Part shown: in pieces, positions 19,540 to 29,348 of the stretch
Layout of the letters: the number at the start of each line of letters is the position of its first letter
How positions within the stretch are numbered: position 1 is the first letter of the stretch
DNA from: Plantago ovata
Taxonomy: Eukaryota; Streptophyta; Magnoliopsida; Lamiales; Plantaginaceae
Length of the DNA: 64,000 nt
Direction of reading: 5' to 3'
Assembly: GCA_028274465.1 (NCBI GenBank)
Contig: CM051457.1
Location: 61,690,899 to 61,754,898 of the forward strand
Made by a program: the position numbers and the translations under genes
Notes under the pieces: generated by a model
The model's database searches: none
What the model saw: the letters and a program-made list of their open reading frames with translations, nothing else
Told to the model about the DNA's origin: nothing

Positions 19540-19667
19540 AAGGTTACCAAGGCACGAATACGGAAATCTTTTTTCGTCCACTACTAGTCAAGGCTCTGCT
19601 CGACCTCAACTTCAACATAGTTCCTCAACTATCTTGTACAAAGATACTTGGAAACTAGGGGGACATA

Positions 19668-20383
19668 TGTTGGTGTTAAAATATGTTTAGTCCGCATTTA
19701 CGAACTGGAGCAGTCTAAGAGCGAGACAATGCTTTAAGTACCGTCCCTCAAAGGGCTCGACCACACCCAGGTCTGTCACCTGAGTGTGGATCGACCAGCA
19801 TATGGTCCAACCACCCTCAAGGAGCTTGTCCTCGAGATGGCTCATTACCAAGAGGAGGCTGACTACAATGTAGAGCGAGGAGCATCTCTAGGGCACGAGG
19901 AGGACCTTACGTCAAGGTGACACCCTCCAAAGGAGACCAGACAGAGCACTACTTATACCATGAGTATCAGAGGAAGGCACGAGGACCCAAGGCGACCACC
20001 ACTGGTCGGTCCCTGGGGGGCCCGCCTTCTAGAATATTCCATGAGACCTGAAAAGTTAATAGTGCCCTCCAAACCCTAGTCAAGATGTTTGGGTTAAAGC
20101 CCATGGACCTCCTTAATGGGCTTGGGCCAAAGGAGGCTTCTATCTCAGCCAGACACTTGTCACGATCCTACATAAAGTGACAATAAAATACTACAAGTAT
20201 ATAAGGATCTCATTCATAATCCCAATAAGCAATCATAGCTCTCACCTACCACTCACCTACCACATTTACTACTCTTACTAGGGAAACCCTTCAACTCCCT
20301 ACACGTAAATTCGTCTCTCCGGTCTGATCCTCGACAGACCGGGCATGCGATACTAACCCCCCCACCCCCTCTAGTCTCTGTCA
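19668..20383 (+). repeat. 3' LTR of element E
   Basis: TGTTGGTGTTAAAATATG directly after a polypurine tract, ending near CTCTCTGTCA (20383) after a C-run with CCCCCTCTAGTCT. A TATA-like GTATATAAGG lies at about 20196. No primer site follows, so this is the 3' LTR and host DNA begins after it. The 3' boundary is inferred from the CA end only. Confidence 0.7.
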
Positions 20384-20900
20384 GGTACGAAGAAGCTACA
20401 TGACGAATACCTGCATCTATCAGAGGAATACTACATGAAGAAGACCTAAGTAGTTTCCTTTGACAGTTTAGACGAACTTAAGAAAAAGTAGGAACTACCC
20501 TTCAACACTGTGCATCCACATTGTTGCCTGCTTCCTGCAAACATAATTATATACAAGCAACGAGTCAGTTTTTTGTAATTGTATGACGCTACTAGTTTCT
20601 TTCTTTCTTTGTTTTTTGGGAAAAGAAATATACATGCACAATTTTATAGCTAAAGTTTTAGTTGTAATATTGACCAATGTTGTGTATATAATGTAATATA
20701 CGTCTCTTTATATATAACTTATTTTTGACTTATAAACGTATGATCATGATATATACGTACTTTTTTGCCACATTAAAAAGAAAAAAAAAACTTCAAATAT
20801 TCTTGTGGGTTCATTTGATCACCTATAAATAATGTTGATACAACAAGTCCAAAGCTCAAACAATTACAATTCACAAGAACATATATAATAATCAACGAAA
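20384..20900. other. Host DNA upstream of the S1-like gene
   Basis: AT-rich host intergenic DNA. No coding content is recognised. The last 80 bp form the promoter and 5' leader of the S1-like gene. Confidence 0.6.
20823..20830 (+). promoter_or_regulatory. TATA box of the S1-like gene
   Basis: CTATAAAT is 71 bp upstream of the ATG, giving a predicted start of transcription around 20855 and a short leader ending ATCAACGAAAATG. Confidence 0.7.
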
Positions 20901-21374
20901 ATGTATACAAAATCATTTGCAACATTATTCTACATGTTAGTACTTAGCATGGCCTTGATCATCAGATACTCTACTGCATATGAGTCATTAATCCTTGATA
21001 AAACAACTGTTGAAATCCACAATGATATAACTGGGGAAATTATCAGCATTTCGTGTTGGTCTTCTGAAGACGCTTTTGGTATAAAAAAGCTTGCTTATGG
21101 CCAATTATTTCGTTTCAAATTCAAGGTGAATATCACTTGGAGTACCAAGTTCGTTTGTGAAATTCAAACCGCTCATGGCAGTGGGCAGTATACTGTTTTC
21201 GATCATCACGTGAGTGCGAACTACTGCAGTTTTTATTGCGCTTGGTTCATACAGATGAATGGGCCGTGCGTGCGAATGACCAAAGGGGATCTTAGTTGCG
21301 AGCAGGGGTGGCAGAACAGGACTGTTAGCTCGGTGGGTTGGAGCCCAGAAATTTTACATAGGGAGAAGAATTAA
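20901..21374 (+). CDS. Plant self-incompatibility S1 / S-protein homologue (SPH) family secreted protein
   Basis: 157 residues, single exon, as usual for this family. A hydrophobic signal peptide covers about residues 1-26 (cleavage near STA/YES), so the protein is secreted. The mature part shows the S1-family pattern: TVEIHNDITGE; ISCWSSEDAFG; GQLFRFKFKVNITWSTKFVCEI; FDHH; YCSFYCAWFIQMNGPC. Cysteines fall at residues 52, 86, 109, 113, 123 and 133, against four conserved ones in typical members. Possible N-glycosylation sites are N77 and N139. Poppy S1 proteins are the stigma S-determinant, but most plant homologues have no known role, so function in self-incompatibility should not be assumed. 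It has an intact frame, TATA box and poly(A) signals and is the only apparently functional host gene here. Element C begins 446 bp after its stop codon. Confidence 0.9.
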   Translation: MYTKSFATLFYMLVLSMALIIRYSTAYESLILDKTTVEIHNDITGEIISISCWSSEDAFGIKKLAYGQLFRFKFKVNITWSTKFVCEIQTAHGSGQYTVFDHHVSANYCSFYCAWFIQMNGPCVRMTKGDLSCEQGWQNRTVSSVGWSPEILHREKN

Positions 21375-21434
21375 ACAAATTAATAATGTTTTCTTGTTGA
21401 ATTCTGCAGCTTCTTCTTCTCCTTTTTGTTTTGA

Positions 21435-21460
21435 AATAAAATGTAATATGTTCCAATAAA
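21435..21460 (+). terminator. Poly(A) signals of the S1-like gene
   Basis: Two AATAAA hexamers at 21435-21440 and 21455-21460, 60-85 bp after the stop codon. Confidence 0.65.
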
Positions 21461-21815
21461 AAAGAAAAACCTGTGTTTTAAAAAACCAGTCCCTAGCTAA
21501 TTCATTCTTAAATCGAGTGAGTATGTCGAACGCTAAAAGAAGTTTGAATTTTCCTCTAATTTTAAGTTCAATCCCCTTTCGGCATGATGTGTAGCACCAT
21601 TACGGAGACTTTCGCCTCTACAATGCTTATTGCTTCTAGATCTGGGAGCTTTCAAATGGTAATACATGGGATGGTAACATATATGTGTCATACTAATCTT
21701 TAGGAGTTTTGGAGTGAGAGGGAACCCAACAGGCATGAAATTAATTTGTCATAGATTTCAGATCTACGCCAAACGTGCATTTCTGCAAATCTGATGTTCA
21801 TGAAAGTCACCATAT
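21461..21815. other. Host DNA between the S1-like gene and element C
   Basis: Non-coding. It ends at the target duplication ATACA (21816-21820). I see no gene or repeat of note. Confidence 0.6.
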
Positions 21816-21820
21816 ATACA

Positions 21821-22314
21821 TGAAAGAATGTAGGATCGGTATAACTTGCTTTAGATACAAATTACCTCAGCCAATAACGAAGATTGACTACGGGGTTCAG
21901 AGAACACCTACGTCAACCTGCAGATTAACAAACACATATAATATATATAAAATAAAGCACAACGGAATATAAAGAAGAACCTGTGTTTGAAACTTTTGAA
22001 GCAGCTTTTGTAAGCTTGCTTGAATGCCCAGTCAAGGCAGAAAATCAACTAGAAAAGATCTTGTTCGTACAACACTGTATACTCTCAATATCTATCCTAG
22101 AAAAACAACATTAGTCACCTATAAGATGATATAGAACGCAATCTATCTATTCTACCTTCAATACGTTGTTAGAGAAGTCTACAATTTAAACTAGTGTAAA
22201 AGACACAACGAATTAAAACAATAAAACTATATAACTCTGAAACTCGATCGCCTTTGCTCTCTGTGTCGTACCCTTCTGTTTGTCGATGCCATGCTTTATA
22301 TAGAGATGAAAGCC
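21821..22314 (-). repeat. Left LTR of element C, first part
   Basis: Starts TGAAAGAATG (read on +) after the ATACA duplication. It includes the reverse-strand TATA box (CTCTATATAAAG, 22294-22305) and ends with the D target duplication AAGCC (22310-22314). It matches 49269-49762. Element D landed about 9 bp from this TATA box, on its upstream side in the direction of transcription. Confidence 0.9.
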
Positions 22315-23604
22315 CGATGAACCGGAATTTGTCAGATTCTAATTCAGCAAATAAATTTGTTATTAAGCCAAAGGCAATCCACAACTACAACGAAAACCGT
22401 AGTGTAGCAGTAGAATGACTCGAGTGTCGTTCTCTCAGGACTATAACTAGCTTTATCAAATCTAATTTGGAATATAAAAACAGCAGACAGATAGCAAATG
22501 GGTTTTTCTAACAGATAATGGAGATTGGTGATAGTATGATCCTTCAAAGCATAATGGGTCGATAATCATGCATAAATTACTCGGTCTTGCATAGAGATCT
22601 TTGAATCAATCTAGTGTCCTGTTGCAATTATTAAGCACTACGAAGATAACTGGTCTGACAAGTCAATCACTATTGTCCTATTGTGTCCGTAATTATTCAA
22701 CACTACGAAGATAAACTCGCATACAGGTCGACAAGTGTCCAATTGTGCATAATAATTAATACAACATACGAGAATTTAGGCTGTGCCTGATCAACGAAAT
22801 AAAGCAATGACACGGAGTATAATGCGCGATATAGCCATTAGCATGATTATCTTCCCTTCGCTAAGAATTCACATACTACCACCAACGATAAGTTTAGCTA
22901 CTCATAATAGGCATACAATCAACAGAAATCATAGAAGAAAACATATCGAAAGATATATAAAATAAGTAGATTAAACTGTAAGATACAAGTTACCGAAGGT
23001 TGTCATTCTTCGAAGAATTGCGATCCTACAAGCTCCAATCCGCTATGAAAAAGTGTCCCCTAAGCTACGAACTCCCAGGACAGGCCCTGGGAAGTTCCTA
23101 CCTAAAACTATAGAGAGAGGTGAGAAATTAGGTCTGGAAAAGTATGATTTTCGGAGAAAACTAAGCAACTATATATAGGCTTCGAATTACTGTGGGGCAG
23201 TTCGCCCCACACACAGGGCGGTTCGTCCGGTGTGCGGCGGTTCGCCCCGGAGAGTTTTTCGCGGAATTCCGCGTTTTCGACGCGTTTTTGGATTTCTTCC
23301 CCTTTTCGGACTCGGTTTTCGACTTGTAGTAGCCTTCTAGCCTCCAGATTCAGCCCCTAGACTCCAAATCCTATCCGGAAACCTTCAGATACTCCAAATA
23401 GGCTTCTGGAACACCAATTCCTTGTCAACTTCAATATATTTGCCCGGAAATCTTCGAATTTCAACCAAAACCTGTAAAATAAAATCTAAAGGGAAACATG
23501 ACACTATTCTAATAAAATGCATTAAAATATAGCTAAACTAACATAGAGGATAGCTAAAATAGGTGAAAAAGACTCGAATGAAAGTGTAAAATACACATTC
23601 ATCA
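22315..23604 (-). repeat. 3' LTR of element D
   Basis: 1290 bp; on - it runs from TGATGAATG to GGTTCATCG (the terminal base pair has mutated from TGATGAACC to CGATGAACC on +). A GC-rich GGTTCGCC/GGGGCGGTTCG tract (23195-23275) lies next to a reverse-strand TATA box (about 23170). Nearly identical to 29349-30643. Confidence 0.9.
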
Positions 23605-25140
23605 AACTCCCCAAACCGAACCTTTGCTTGTCCTCAAGCAACTAAGCTTGACTCTAATACAAAAAACATGCAAGACACAAAATGGAGTTTCATGCCAAAG
23701 AAAATGAACTAAACTACCGAATCTACCAAATAACATATGAACAAAAACCATATAAATCAAAGCATGAATATAGGTTGAAGAATACCTCGATTGACTTATA
23801 CACACCCACATAAGCACTTATGTCAAGACAAGATAGTCTCTCGTAACATTCTCTACCTGGACCTAGTCAGTGACGACGTAATGAAGCCTGCTAAGATACA
23901 AATGGTTGCCCCGTGCCTATGAAACTGAGGACTTACTGCTGTTCCACCATGTTAAGACTTTTCCTCAAAAGAGGTCGAACCAGTACTGGCTCTCATCAAA
24001 CGAAGGAGGGTTCCCTATAAAAGATAACACTCCCCTATTCTACCCATCTCTCAAGTAAAGTCTTAAGCTATTCCCCACTTCCTGAATGGCAGGACGAGGG
24101 TGGTCTAGAACAGATGACACTCAAGACAAAAAAGATAAAAGATAAAAAACACGATTACGAACATTACAAAAAATGGAAACGACTCAATACTTTGCTAAAC
24201 TGCTATTTGGCTTTCTTTTTTTGGACCCTTCTTTGCTTTTTTGGGGTCTTTTCTTTTTTTTTTCTTTCGAGATTCTTTTTTCTTTTTGTCTTTTTTCTTT
24301 TTTTTTTTCTGGAATTTTTTTCTTTCTTTTTTTTTCGATTTTTTTCAGCCAACAGTAGCATACAGAAAGAGAAAAAAAATGACTCACACGACTTCCCCAA
24401 ACCTATTCGAAAGAATAGGTTGGAGTACAAAATTTACGGAAAAGGAAAAATAAACCCACGATACGAAAATGAAAAACAGAAACAAGTTTAATGATGGTGT
24501 AACCCCCTCCCCAAACGTATTCGGAAGAATAGGTTATAAACAAAGGATCACACAACCTCACACTACCTCCTTCCTAGGCATTTAGCAATCTCAAAGCATG
24601 GTGAAGACTTGTTGCCTCTTAGGTACATAATTACTCGGGAAAACAACCATAAGACCCTAACATGCATCATCCTATTATAAAGGCCTTCGTGAACCGCAGT
24701 AGAGAAAACACCACTAAGTGATGTCGAGACTACCAAGCTTAACTAAGTGCAATACATAAATGTGACAAGCCAAGCGAGAAAGACCTCAAACAAATTCATA
24801 GAGATGAAGCATACGATTAATGGCATAGTTAGTTGATCTACCCAATAAAAAAGTTCAAAAACTTCGGCAATAAACTCCATATAAAACATGCAAGACTATC
24901 CTAGGATGAATGTAGTGAATGCAACCTAAAAATCTAAGAAAGCGGTAAACCTGCAAATGAAATGCAGACGGATAAAGCATGCGAGGTACTATACTTATCC
25001 TACCAATACCAAGCTCCAAGCTAACAACATCAGATCACTTAAATCCCATCCCCCCTCATGAAATTAACGCTAGTCCCTAGCAGTAAGAAAATGAGGAAAT
25101 AAGATGTGATACTAGATGTTACCCCATGGTTTGGCCTCGG
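23605..25140 (-). other. 3' untranslated module of element D with polypurine tract
   Basis: The polypurine tract (on - GGTTCGGTTTGGGGAGTT, 23605-23622) abuts the LTR. Further in are the CCACTTCCTGAATGGC and GAACCGCAG landmarks, a long T/C-rich tract (24217-24350; A/G-rich on -), and two palindromes. This is colinear with the untranslated modules of F and G. Low-complexity ORFs in the T-rich tract are not genes. Confidence 0.7.
24399..24535 (-). repeat. Two palindromic PPT-like modules of element D
   Basis: AAACCTATTC-GAAA-GAATAGGTT (24399-24422) and a mutated ACGTATTC-GGAA-GAATAGGTT version (24512-24535). On - each is followed by a GGGGA purine run. Their spacing is about 110 bp, as in F and G. 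Confidence 0.7.
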
Positions 25141-26640
25141 TCGGCTGAGTGTGCTGCTTGTGAGTTATTGGAACTGCTCCGGGAGATTTATAGGATGTCA
25201 TCAGGTCTTCTGGTATGCGTGGTAGTTTCAATTATAGGCCGGATAGGAACAACTCCTCTATCTGTATCATCATTGTCCGTATGGCCTTCATTGTAACTAC
25301 TGTCACCATCATCATCGCCAGTAGAGTTGCATTGTCGAATAGAATCCTCAAGATTAGCCGCCGCTGTTATGGAATCCTCCATCCTGTACCCCTCCAATAG
25401 GATGTGAACTGTTGAAGGGGAAAGGGCAGTGGTATCAGGACCTCCCCCTCCAACGTTTTACACCACGAGAAGGTTACAGTAAGCTGCTCGGGTACTCAGA
25501 AGTCTTCTACCATTTTTTCCGATGTCGACCACATTCTCTACTGTTGATCCGACCGATGTCTATATGATTCTCCCTTTAGAGGCAGTCAAGGGGTACCCCA
25601 ATGAGGGGCCGGGCACCCATGTCATTATGTATTGGAACCAAGCTAGCGCTTCGGAACCTTCTAGCAACTGCGAACTCATGATTGAATCCGTCGCGGCTAG
25701 AATGTCCCGGTGCCTTCCTGTTCACTCGAACTTTGCAGTCCTTGTGATGGATTGCTGATGTAATAATGGTTTCTGTCCCTTCGGTGGTGCATGAATAGGC
25801 ATAGGAGTCCTTACTCCAGGTGTACTCTAGCTCCTCCTCTTGGGTAATCCACGATGTTGTTGCAAAACCCCTTGGCTCGAACGCATATCCAACGAGGTCA
25901 GCTTCCTTGACATGGTAGTGATTGTTCCCCCTCCAATTCTTCACAGCAATCATACGGGAATGCTTCTTTCCCTTGGTTTGGTACCTACAAACAGCAGTTA
26001 GCACCTCGTATGACACAAAACTTACTCATGCATATGCTAGTGTAAGAGCGAGACACACGAGAGATAAAATCAACAATCGAGCTCCCAAAACCGTAATGTC
26101 TAGCCTAGCTTCTTCATCATGCAACATACCAACGTAACTACTACATGCAATAAATCACATTATGCTCTTACTAGACAACCAATATCCTAGATAACAAGGC
26201 TCAATTCATACCATAGTAGAGAAATATTCTACCATCATAAATCCTCATACTCAACAATTAAGCATTCTATCGTCAAATCCACCAATATTACACCAATAAA
26301 CACAATCATATGCAAGAAATCAAAGATAAAGACATAAAACATAACAAGATATATCATCTAGTAGCAAAATACCCAAATCAACAATCCAAGCAAAATTGAG
26401 CATGCAATTGATAGTAAATAACATGTCTAATCATACAAACAACATACCCATGCATCAAATAAGCATAATTGAAGCTCAAATTAGAAAACCCCCAAATTCG
26501 AAAATTAGGGTTCGAAGGATGATACCTCAGATCTGAAAATCTAACGTATTTGGATGAAATCCGTTCGGATGGGATGATAGATCATGTAATAGGCTTCGAT
26601 TTAAGGTAAAGAACACCAAATTTGGTCAAGAAATGAAGAA
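25141..26640 (-). other. Unassigned region of element D with a possible spliced or captured ORF
   Basis: On - a 146-codon frame (26016-25576) encodes an unrecognised protein (VKNWRGNNHYHVKEADLVG, GFATTSWITQEEELEYTWS, then HHKDCKVRVNRKAPG), and a second 69-codon acidic frame lies at 25397-25188. Before the first frame a TGTTTGTAG/GTACC acceptor-like site (about 25985), an AT-rich stretch and a donor-like GAG/GTATCA (about 26526) follow a leader-like GAACCCTAATTTTCG segment. This looks like one intron of about 540 bp. It could be an env-position extra ORF or a captured host gene piece. I cannot name the protein. Confidence 0.4.
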
Positions 26641-27049
26641 GTTATGAAGATTTGAAGATGAGATCGCGTTTTTCGGGAGGAGGAATGAAGAAAAATGAAG
26701 AAAATGAGGTTTTGGGGAAGAAATCCGCGTTTTCGAAGTTCTGGAGCCGTGGGGCGGTTCGCCCCCCACGTGGGGCGGTTCGCCCCGTGGTACCCGATGC
26801 GGGGAGACGGTTCCTGTCGTCAGAAAATGCGGTTTTAATCCCCGAAACCAATTTTTTCAAAAAACCACTCGAAAAATCTCGCTCAAACATAAGCATATAC
26901 GACACATACATGAACAAATTCGCATACGAGAAGCAAATAGTTCAAGAATGAATGCATGCAGATAAGCAGTAAAGAAAGCGATAAAAATTCCGGGTTGCCT
27001 CCCGGATAGCGTCATTGTTTAAAGTCTTTGACTCGACTCCTGTCTGCGC
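26641..27049 (-). other. Post-protease leader segment of element D with GC-rich tract
   Basis: Non-coding. On - it starts with the conserved GGGAGGCAACCCGG motif that normally follows the pol end in Athila-like elements. It then contains a short GC-rich palindromic tract (26750-26810, GGGGCGGTTCGCCCC). That motif directly after the protease marks where RT-IN has been lost. Confidence 0.6.
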
Positions 27050-27661
27050 CTATCTCTTCTTTTTGTGGGTACTAGGCTTCCCCTTCATTGATCTCCTCTC
27101 CATGCCACGAACCTGTGAATAAGAAAGAATATAGGCTGCAAGACCACAGTAGTGAGTAGTAATATCAGGCGGATCAGGTGGATCAGATATGGCTTTCAAC
27201 ACGTGTTGCTTGCCATCTACTTCAATAGTGCATGTTCTTTGGTAGATGTCCATCACGGAGCGTAGTTTAGTCAAGAATGTTTGCCCTAAGAGTATGACAT
27301 CCCCCGTTCCAGGTGCAGACGCCGACATAACTACAAAATTGGTGTATATAGATGCTTCACCAATCTTGACCAACACATTTTTCACAACGCCCTCGGGTCT
27401 CATAAAGGATCCATCTGCCAGTTGCACAATAGCCCTTTGCTCAGATAGTTTTCCAAGGTTGCTCTTTTCAAACACATTTAAAGGGATTATGTTTGAGTAG
27501 GATCCCGTGTCTAGTGTGGCACGGACATCTTCAAGCTCAGCAATCCCTACCTTAACATCGAAACTTTTAGGGAGTGGTTCGGGATCCTCTTGCTCCTCAT
27601 CACTTACGTCAGAACCAAGGTCCTTCTCTTCTTCCTCAGCCTGTAGAAGTTCTTCCTTCAT
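27050..27661 (-). CDS. Retropepsin-like protease of element D
   Basis: 203 residues after an acidic start (QAEEEEKDLGSDVSDEEQED). The active site is LDTGSYSNIIP at about residue 60. The body has the retropepsin order: QLADGSFMRPEGVVKNVLVK, then TNFVVMSA, then VILLGQTFL. It is in the same frame as gag, separated only by a TGA and three codons, so either a nonsense mutation or stop readthrough gives gag-pro. It would cleave the gag polyprotein in the particle. There is no RT downstream. Confidence 0.85.
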   Translation of the reverse strand: MKEELLQAEEEEKDLGSDVSDEEQEDPEPLPKSFDVKVGIAELEDVRATLDTGSYSNIIPLNVFEKSNLGKLSEQRAIVQLADGSFMRPEGVVKNVLVKIGEASIYTNFVVMSASAPGTGDVILLGQTFLTKLRSVMDIYQRTCTIEVDGKQHVLKAISDPPDPPDITTHYCGLAAYILSYSQVRGMERRSMKGKPSTHKKKR

Positions 27662-27670
27662 GCAACAGTC

Positions 27671-29038
27671 TCACTTAACAACCTTCTTGATGGTGATTTC
27701 GTCAGGTACATCACCAGCCAATGTAATGGCATTCGACTTCACAGTGCTGCTAGGCAGTTTGCCTTGTTCCCTACTTGCTCCTCGGTCGATCAATTCTTGC
27801 ATCTTTTGATGGGCAAGCCTAGTGCTCTCTTCCAACCTATCGAGCCTTGCCCTAGTCTTCTCATAATCTTCTTCATAACGTTTGAGAAAACTTTGTGTGT
27901 GATCGACAATCTTTTGCAAGTTCTCCATCAGTTGAGCCGACTTCGACTTCGGTGGCTCTTTCGGAGCGGGGTTTTCGTAGTGATCATTACCATTGTTTAG
28001 CCAACTACGGTCTTGTTTAGGTCCATAAGTTTGCTTAGCCTGTGCATATCCTTGATTGTTTCGGAATCCTCTTCTCCAAAATCCACCTCGAGGGTTCCTA
28101 CCGTCTTGTCTGTAGCTAACTTCTTGAGTACCAAACTCTGTAGCGAAGGCTTCTTCTTTGCCTCCTCGAGCCCAGTTGCCATCATCGTATGCCAGCTCCG
28201 ATCTACACATATGAGCCCCATGCCCATAGTTCTTGCATATTCGGCATACTTCGTTCGAAATAGTTGTTCCGGTGGCGCTCTTGAGGACTTGCTTCAATTC
28301 GTTGGTAAAGCACTCGAATTGATCCCCATTCCCCCTATACATAGGGGCTTCTTGAGTCGGTGGAGCTTCAGGTCCACGTCTCCTAACCATTGCTCTTGGG
28401 TCCTTGAACTGCGAACCCTTAGCAAGCCTTTTGAAAACTGCCCAGACGGCTTCTGCGGTTTCCTCCCAAATATTGCCTCGGCATTGGAAATCCACCACTT
28501 GTTGGTTCTCGAAGGTTAGTCCATTGTAGAAGTGTTGGACTAGGTCAGAAAGTTCAAAACCATGGTGAGGGCACTTGTTCGTGAGATCTTGGAACCTCTC
28601 GAACGCGGTGTAGATGGTCTCATCATAGTCCTGCTTGAATCCAGTGATCTGCGCCTTTAGCGCGGTAGTCAAGGTGTGGGGGAAGTATTTCTCCATGAAA
28701 GCTGAAAAAACCTTCTCCCAAGTGTCCAGCGAGCCTGATGGTAGAGAACTCAACCATGTCTTGGCTCTGTCGCCAAGTCCCATAGCAAAAACCTACATCC
28801 TTAACTCATCCGTTGTTATGTCAGCTCCGGGTCGTGGGAGTTGGTTGACGAAATCATCGATATCGTGCAAGTACCCTATCACATCTTCCCTTGATAAGCC
28901 ATAGAACCTCGGAAGTTGTTGGAATTCGTGGTTCTTGATCTCCAGATCTCGGGTTGCAGATGAAAGAACTATCGCTGGTCCCCTCATATGATCCTTGGTG
29001 GGTTGAACCCATGCCTTCAGTGGTCTAGCTTCTGCCAT
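27671..29038 (-). pseudogene. gag: Gag of element D (Ty3/Athila-like) with one internal stop
   Basis: A single - frame of about 450 codons from ATG 29038. It is broken by one TAG (about 28793, in DELRM-stop-VFAMGLGD). It contains the retrotransposon-gag domain (MGLGDRAKTWLSSLPSGS, FMEKYFPHTLTTALKAQI, CPHHGFELSDLVQHFYNGL), then a CCHC knuckle CRICKNYGHGAHMC (about residue 180 of the second part), a Gly/Arg-rich stretch and a C-terminal coiled coil (LMENLQKIVDHTQSFLKRYE). It ends with a TGA just before the protease. One nonsense codon is the only obvious defect. Confidence 0.85.
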
Positions 29039-29327
29039 TCCGTCGATTTCCTTGAAAAGACTGAGTAGAGATTCAGAGAAATCGGTATCCTCTATTTCCT
29101 CTAGTGCGCGCCTCTCAAGTAGTCGCCTTATTCGGTGGTAGACTCTGTCGATCTCAGCAATTGAATCAGCAAGCGGTGTTCCTGCAGAACGTGTATGTGG
29201 TATACACTATCTGTAACAGACTAGGAAAGCAGTATTAGAGAGAGATTAAAAAGAAAAACTAAAACTAGTAGAATTAGGAATCTAAAGCTGAAAATATAAA
29301 CAAATTAAATAGAAAAAAGGAGTATAG
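29039..29327 (-). other. 5' leader of element D
   Basis: Short leader between primer site and gag ATG. It reads as more gag-like sequence in part (codons continue upstream of 29038), so the true start could be further up. No other feature seen. Confidence 0.5.
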
Positions 29328-29345
29328 TCCCCGGCAACGGCGCCA
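29328..29345 (-). other. Primer binding site of element D
   Basis: On - TGGCGCCGTTGCCGGGGA, three bases after the 5' LTR. This is the standard Athila/Ty3 plant primer site, usually assigned to tRNA-Asp. Confidence 0.9.
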
Positions 29346-29348
29346 ATT

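Larger units (their letters stand above)
18221..19667. other. Element E region upstream of the antisense ORF, to the polypurine tract
   Basis: Non-coding, 1.45 kb. On - it would be promoter and 5' leader of the antisense ORF. On + it ends in the tract CTAGGGGGACATA (19655-19667) next to the LTR. It also contains a + strand TATA-like CTATAAAAAG (19502-19511) followed by a G-rich run. Short ORFs at 18588-18829 and 19272-19658 have no recognisable content. Confidence 0.55.
14742..20383 (+). mobile_element. Element E: 3' part of a Tat-like Ty3 retrotransposon with an antisense extra ORF
   Basis: An LTR at 19668-20383 on + is preceded by a polypurine tract, and the interior to its left holds a long ORF on the opposite strand. 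Extra ORFs, some in antisense, between pol and the 3' LTR are known for Tat-lineage Ty3 elements. The 5' part of E (5' LTR, gag, pol) is missing: its left edge is element F's LTR end at 14741. Lineage assignment rests on architecture and the antisense protein's family, not on an RT sequence. Confidence 0.65.

Noticed and set aside
20495..20677. 60-codon ORF on - in the host segment
   Set aside because: AT-rich with no recognisable feature, on the opposite strand to the S1-like gene and about 220 bp upstream of it; likely chance.
22783..22965. 60-codon ORF also found at 29818-30000
   Set aside because: These are equivalent positions in the two LTRs of element D, so the similarity is LTR identity and not gene conservation.
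24114..24491. ORF rich in Phe, Leu and Ser on + and Lys-rich ORFs on -
   Set aside because: Low-complexity T/C (A/G) tract of the 3' untranslated module, which varies in length between F, D and G.
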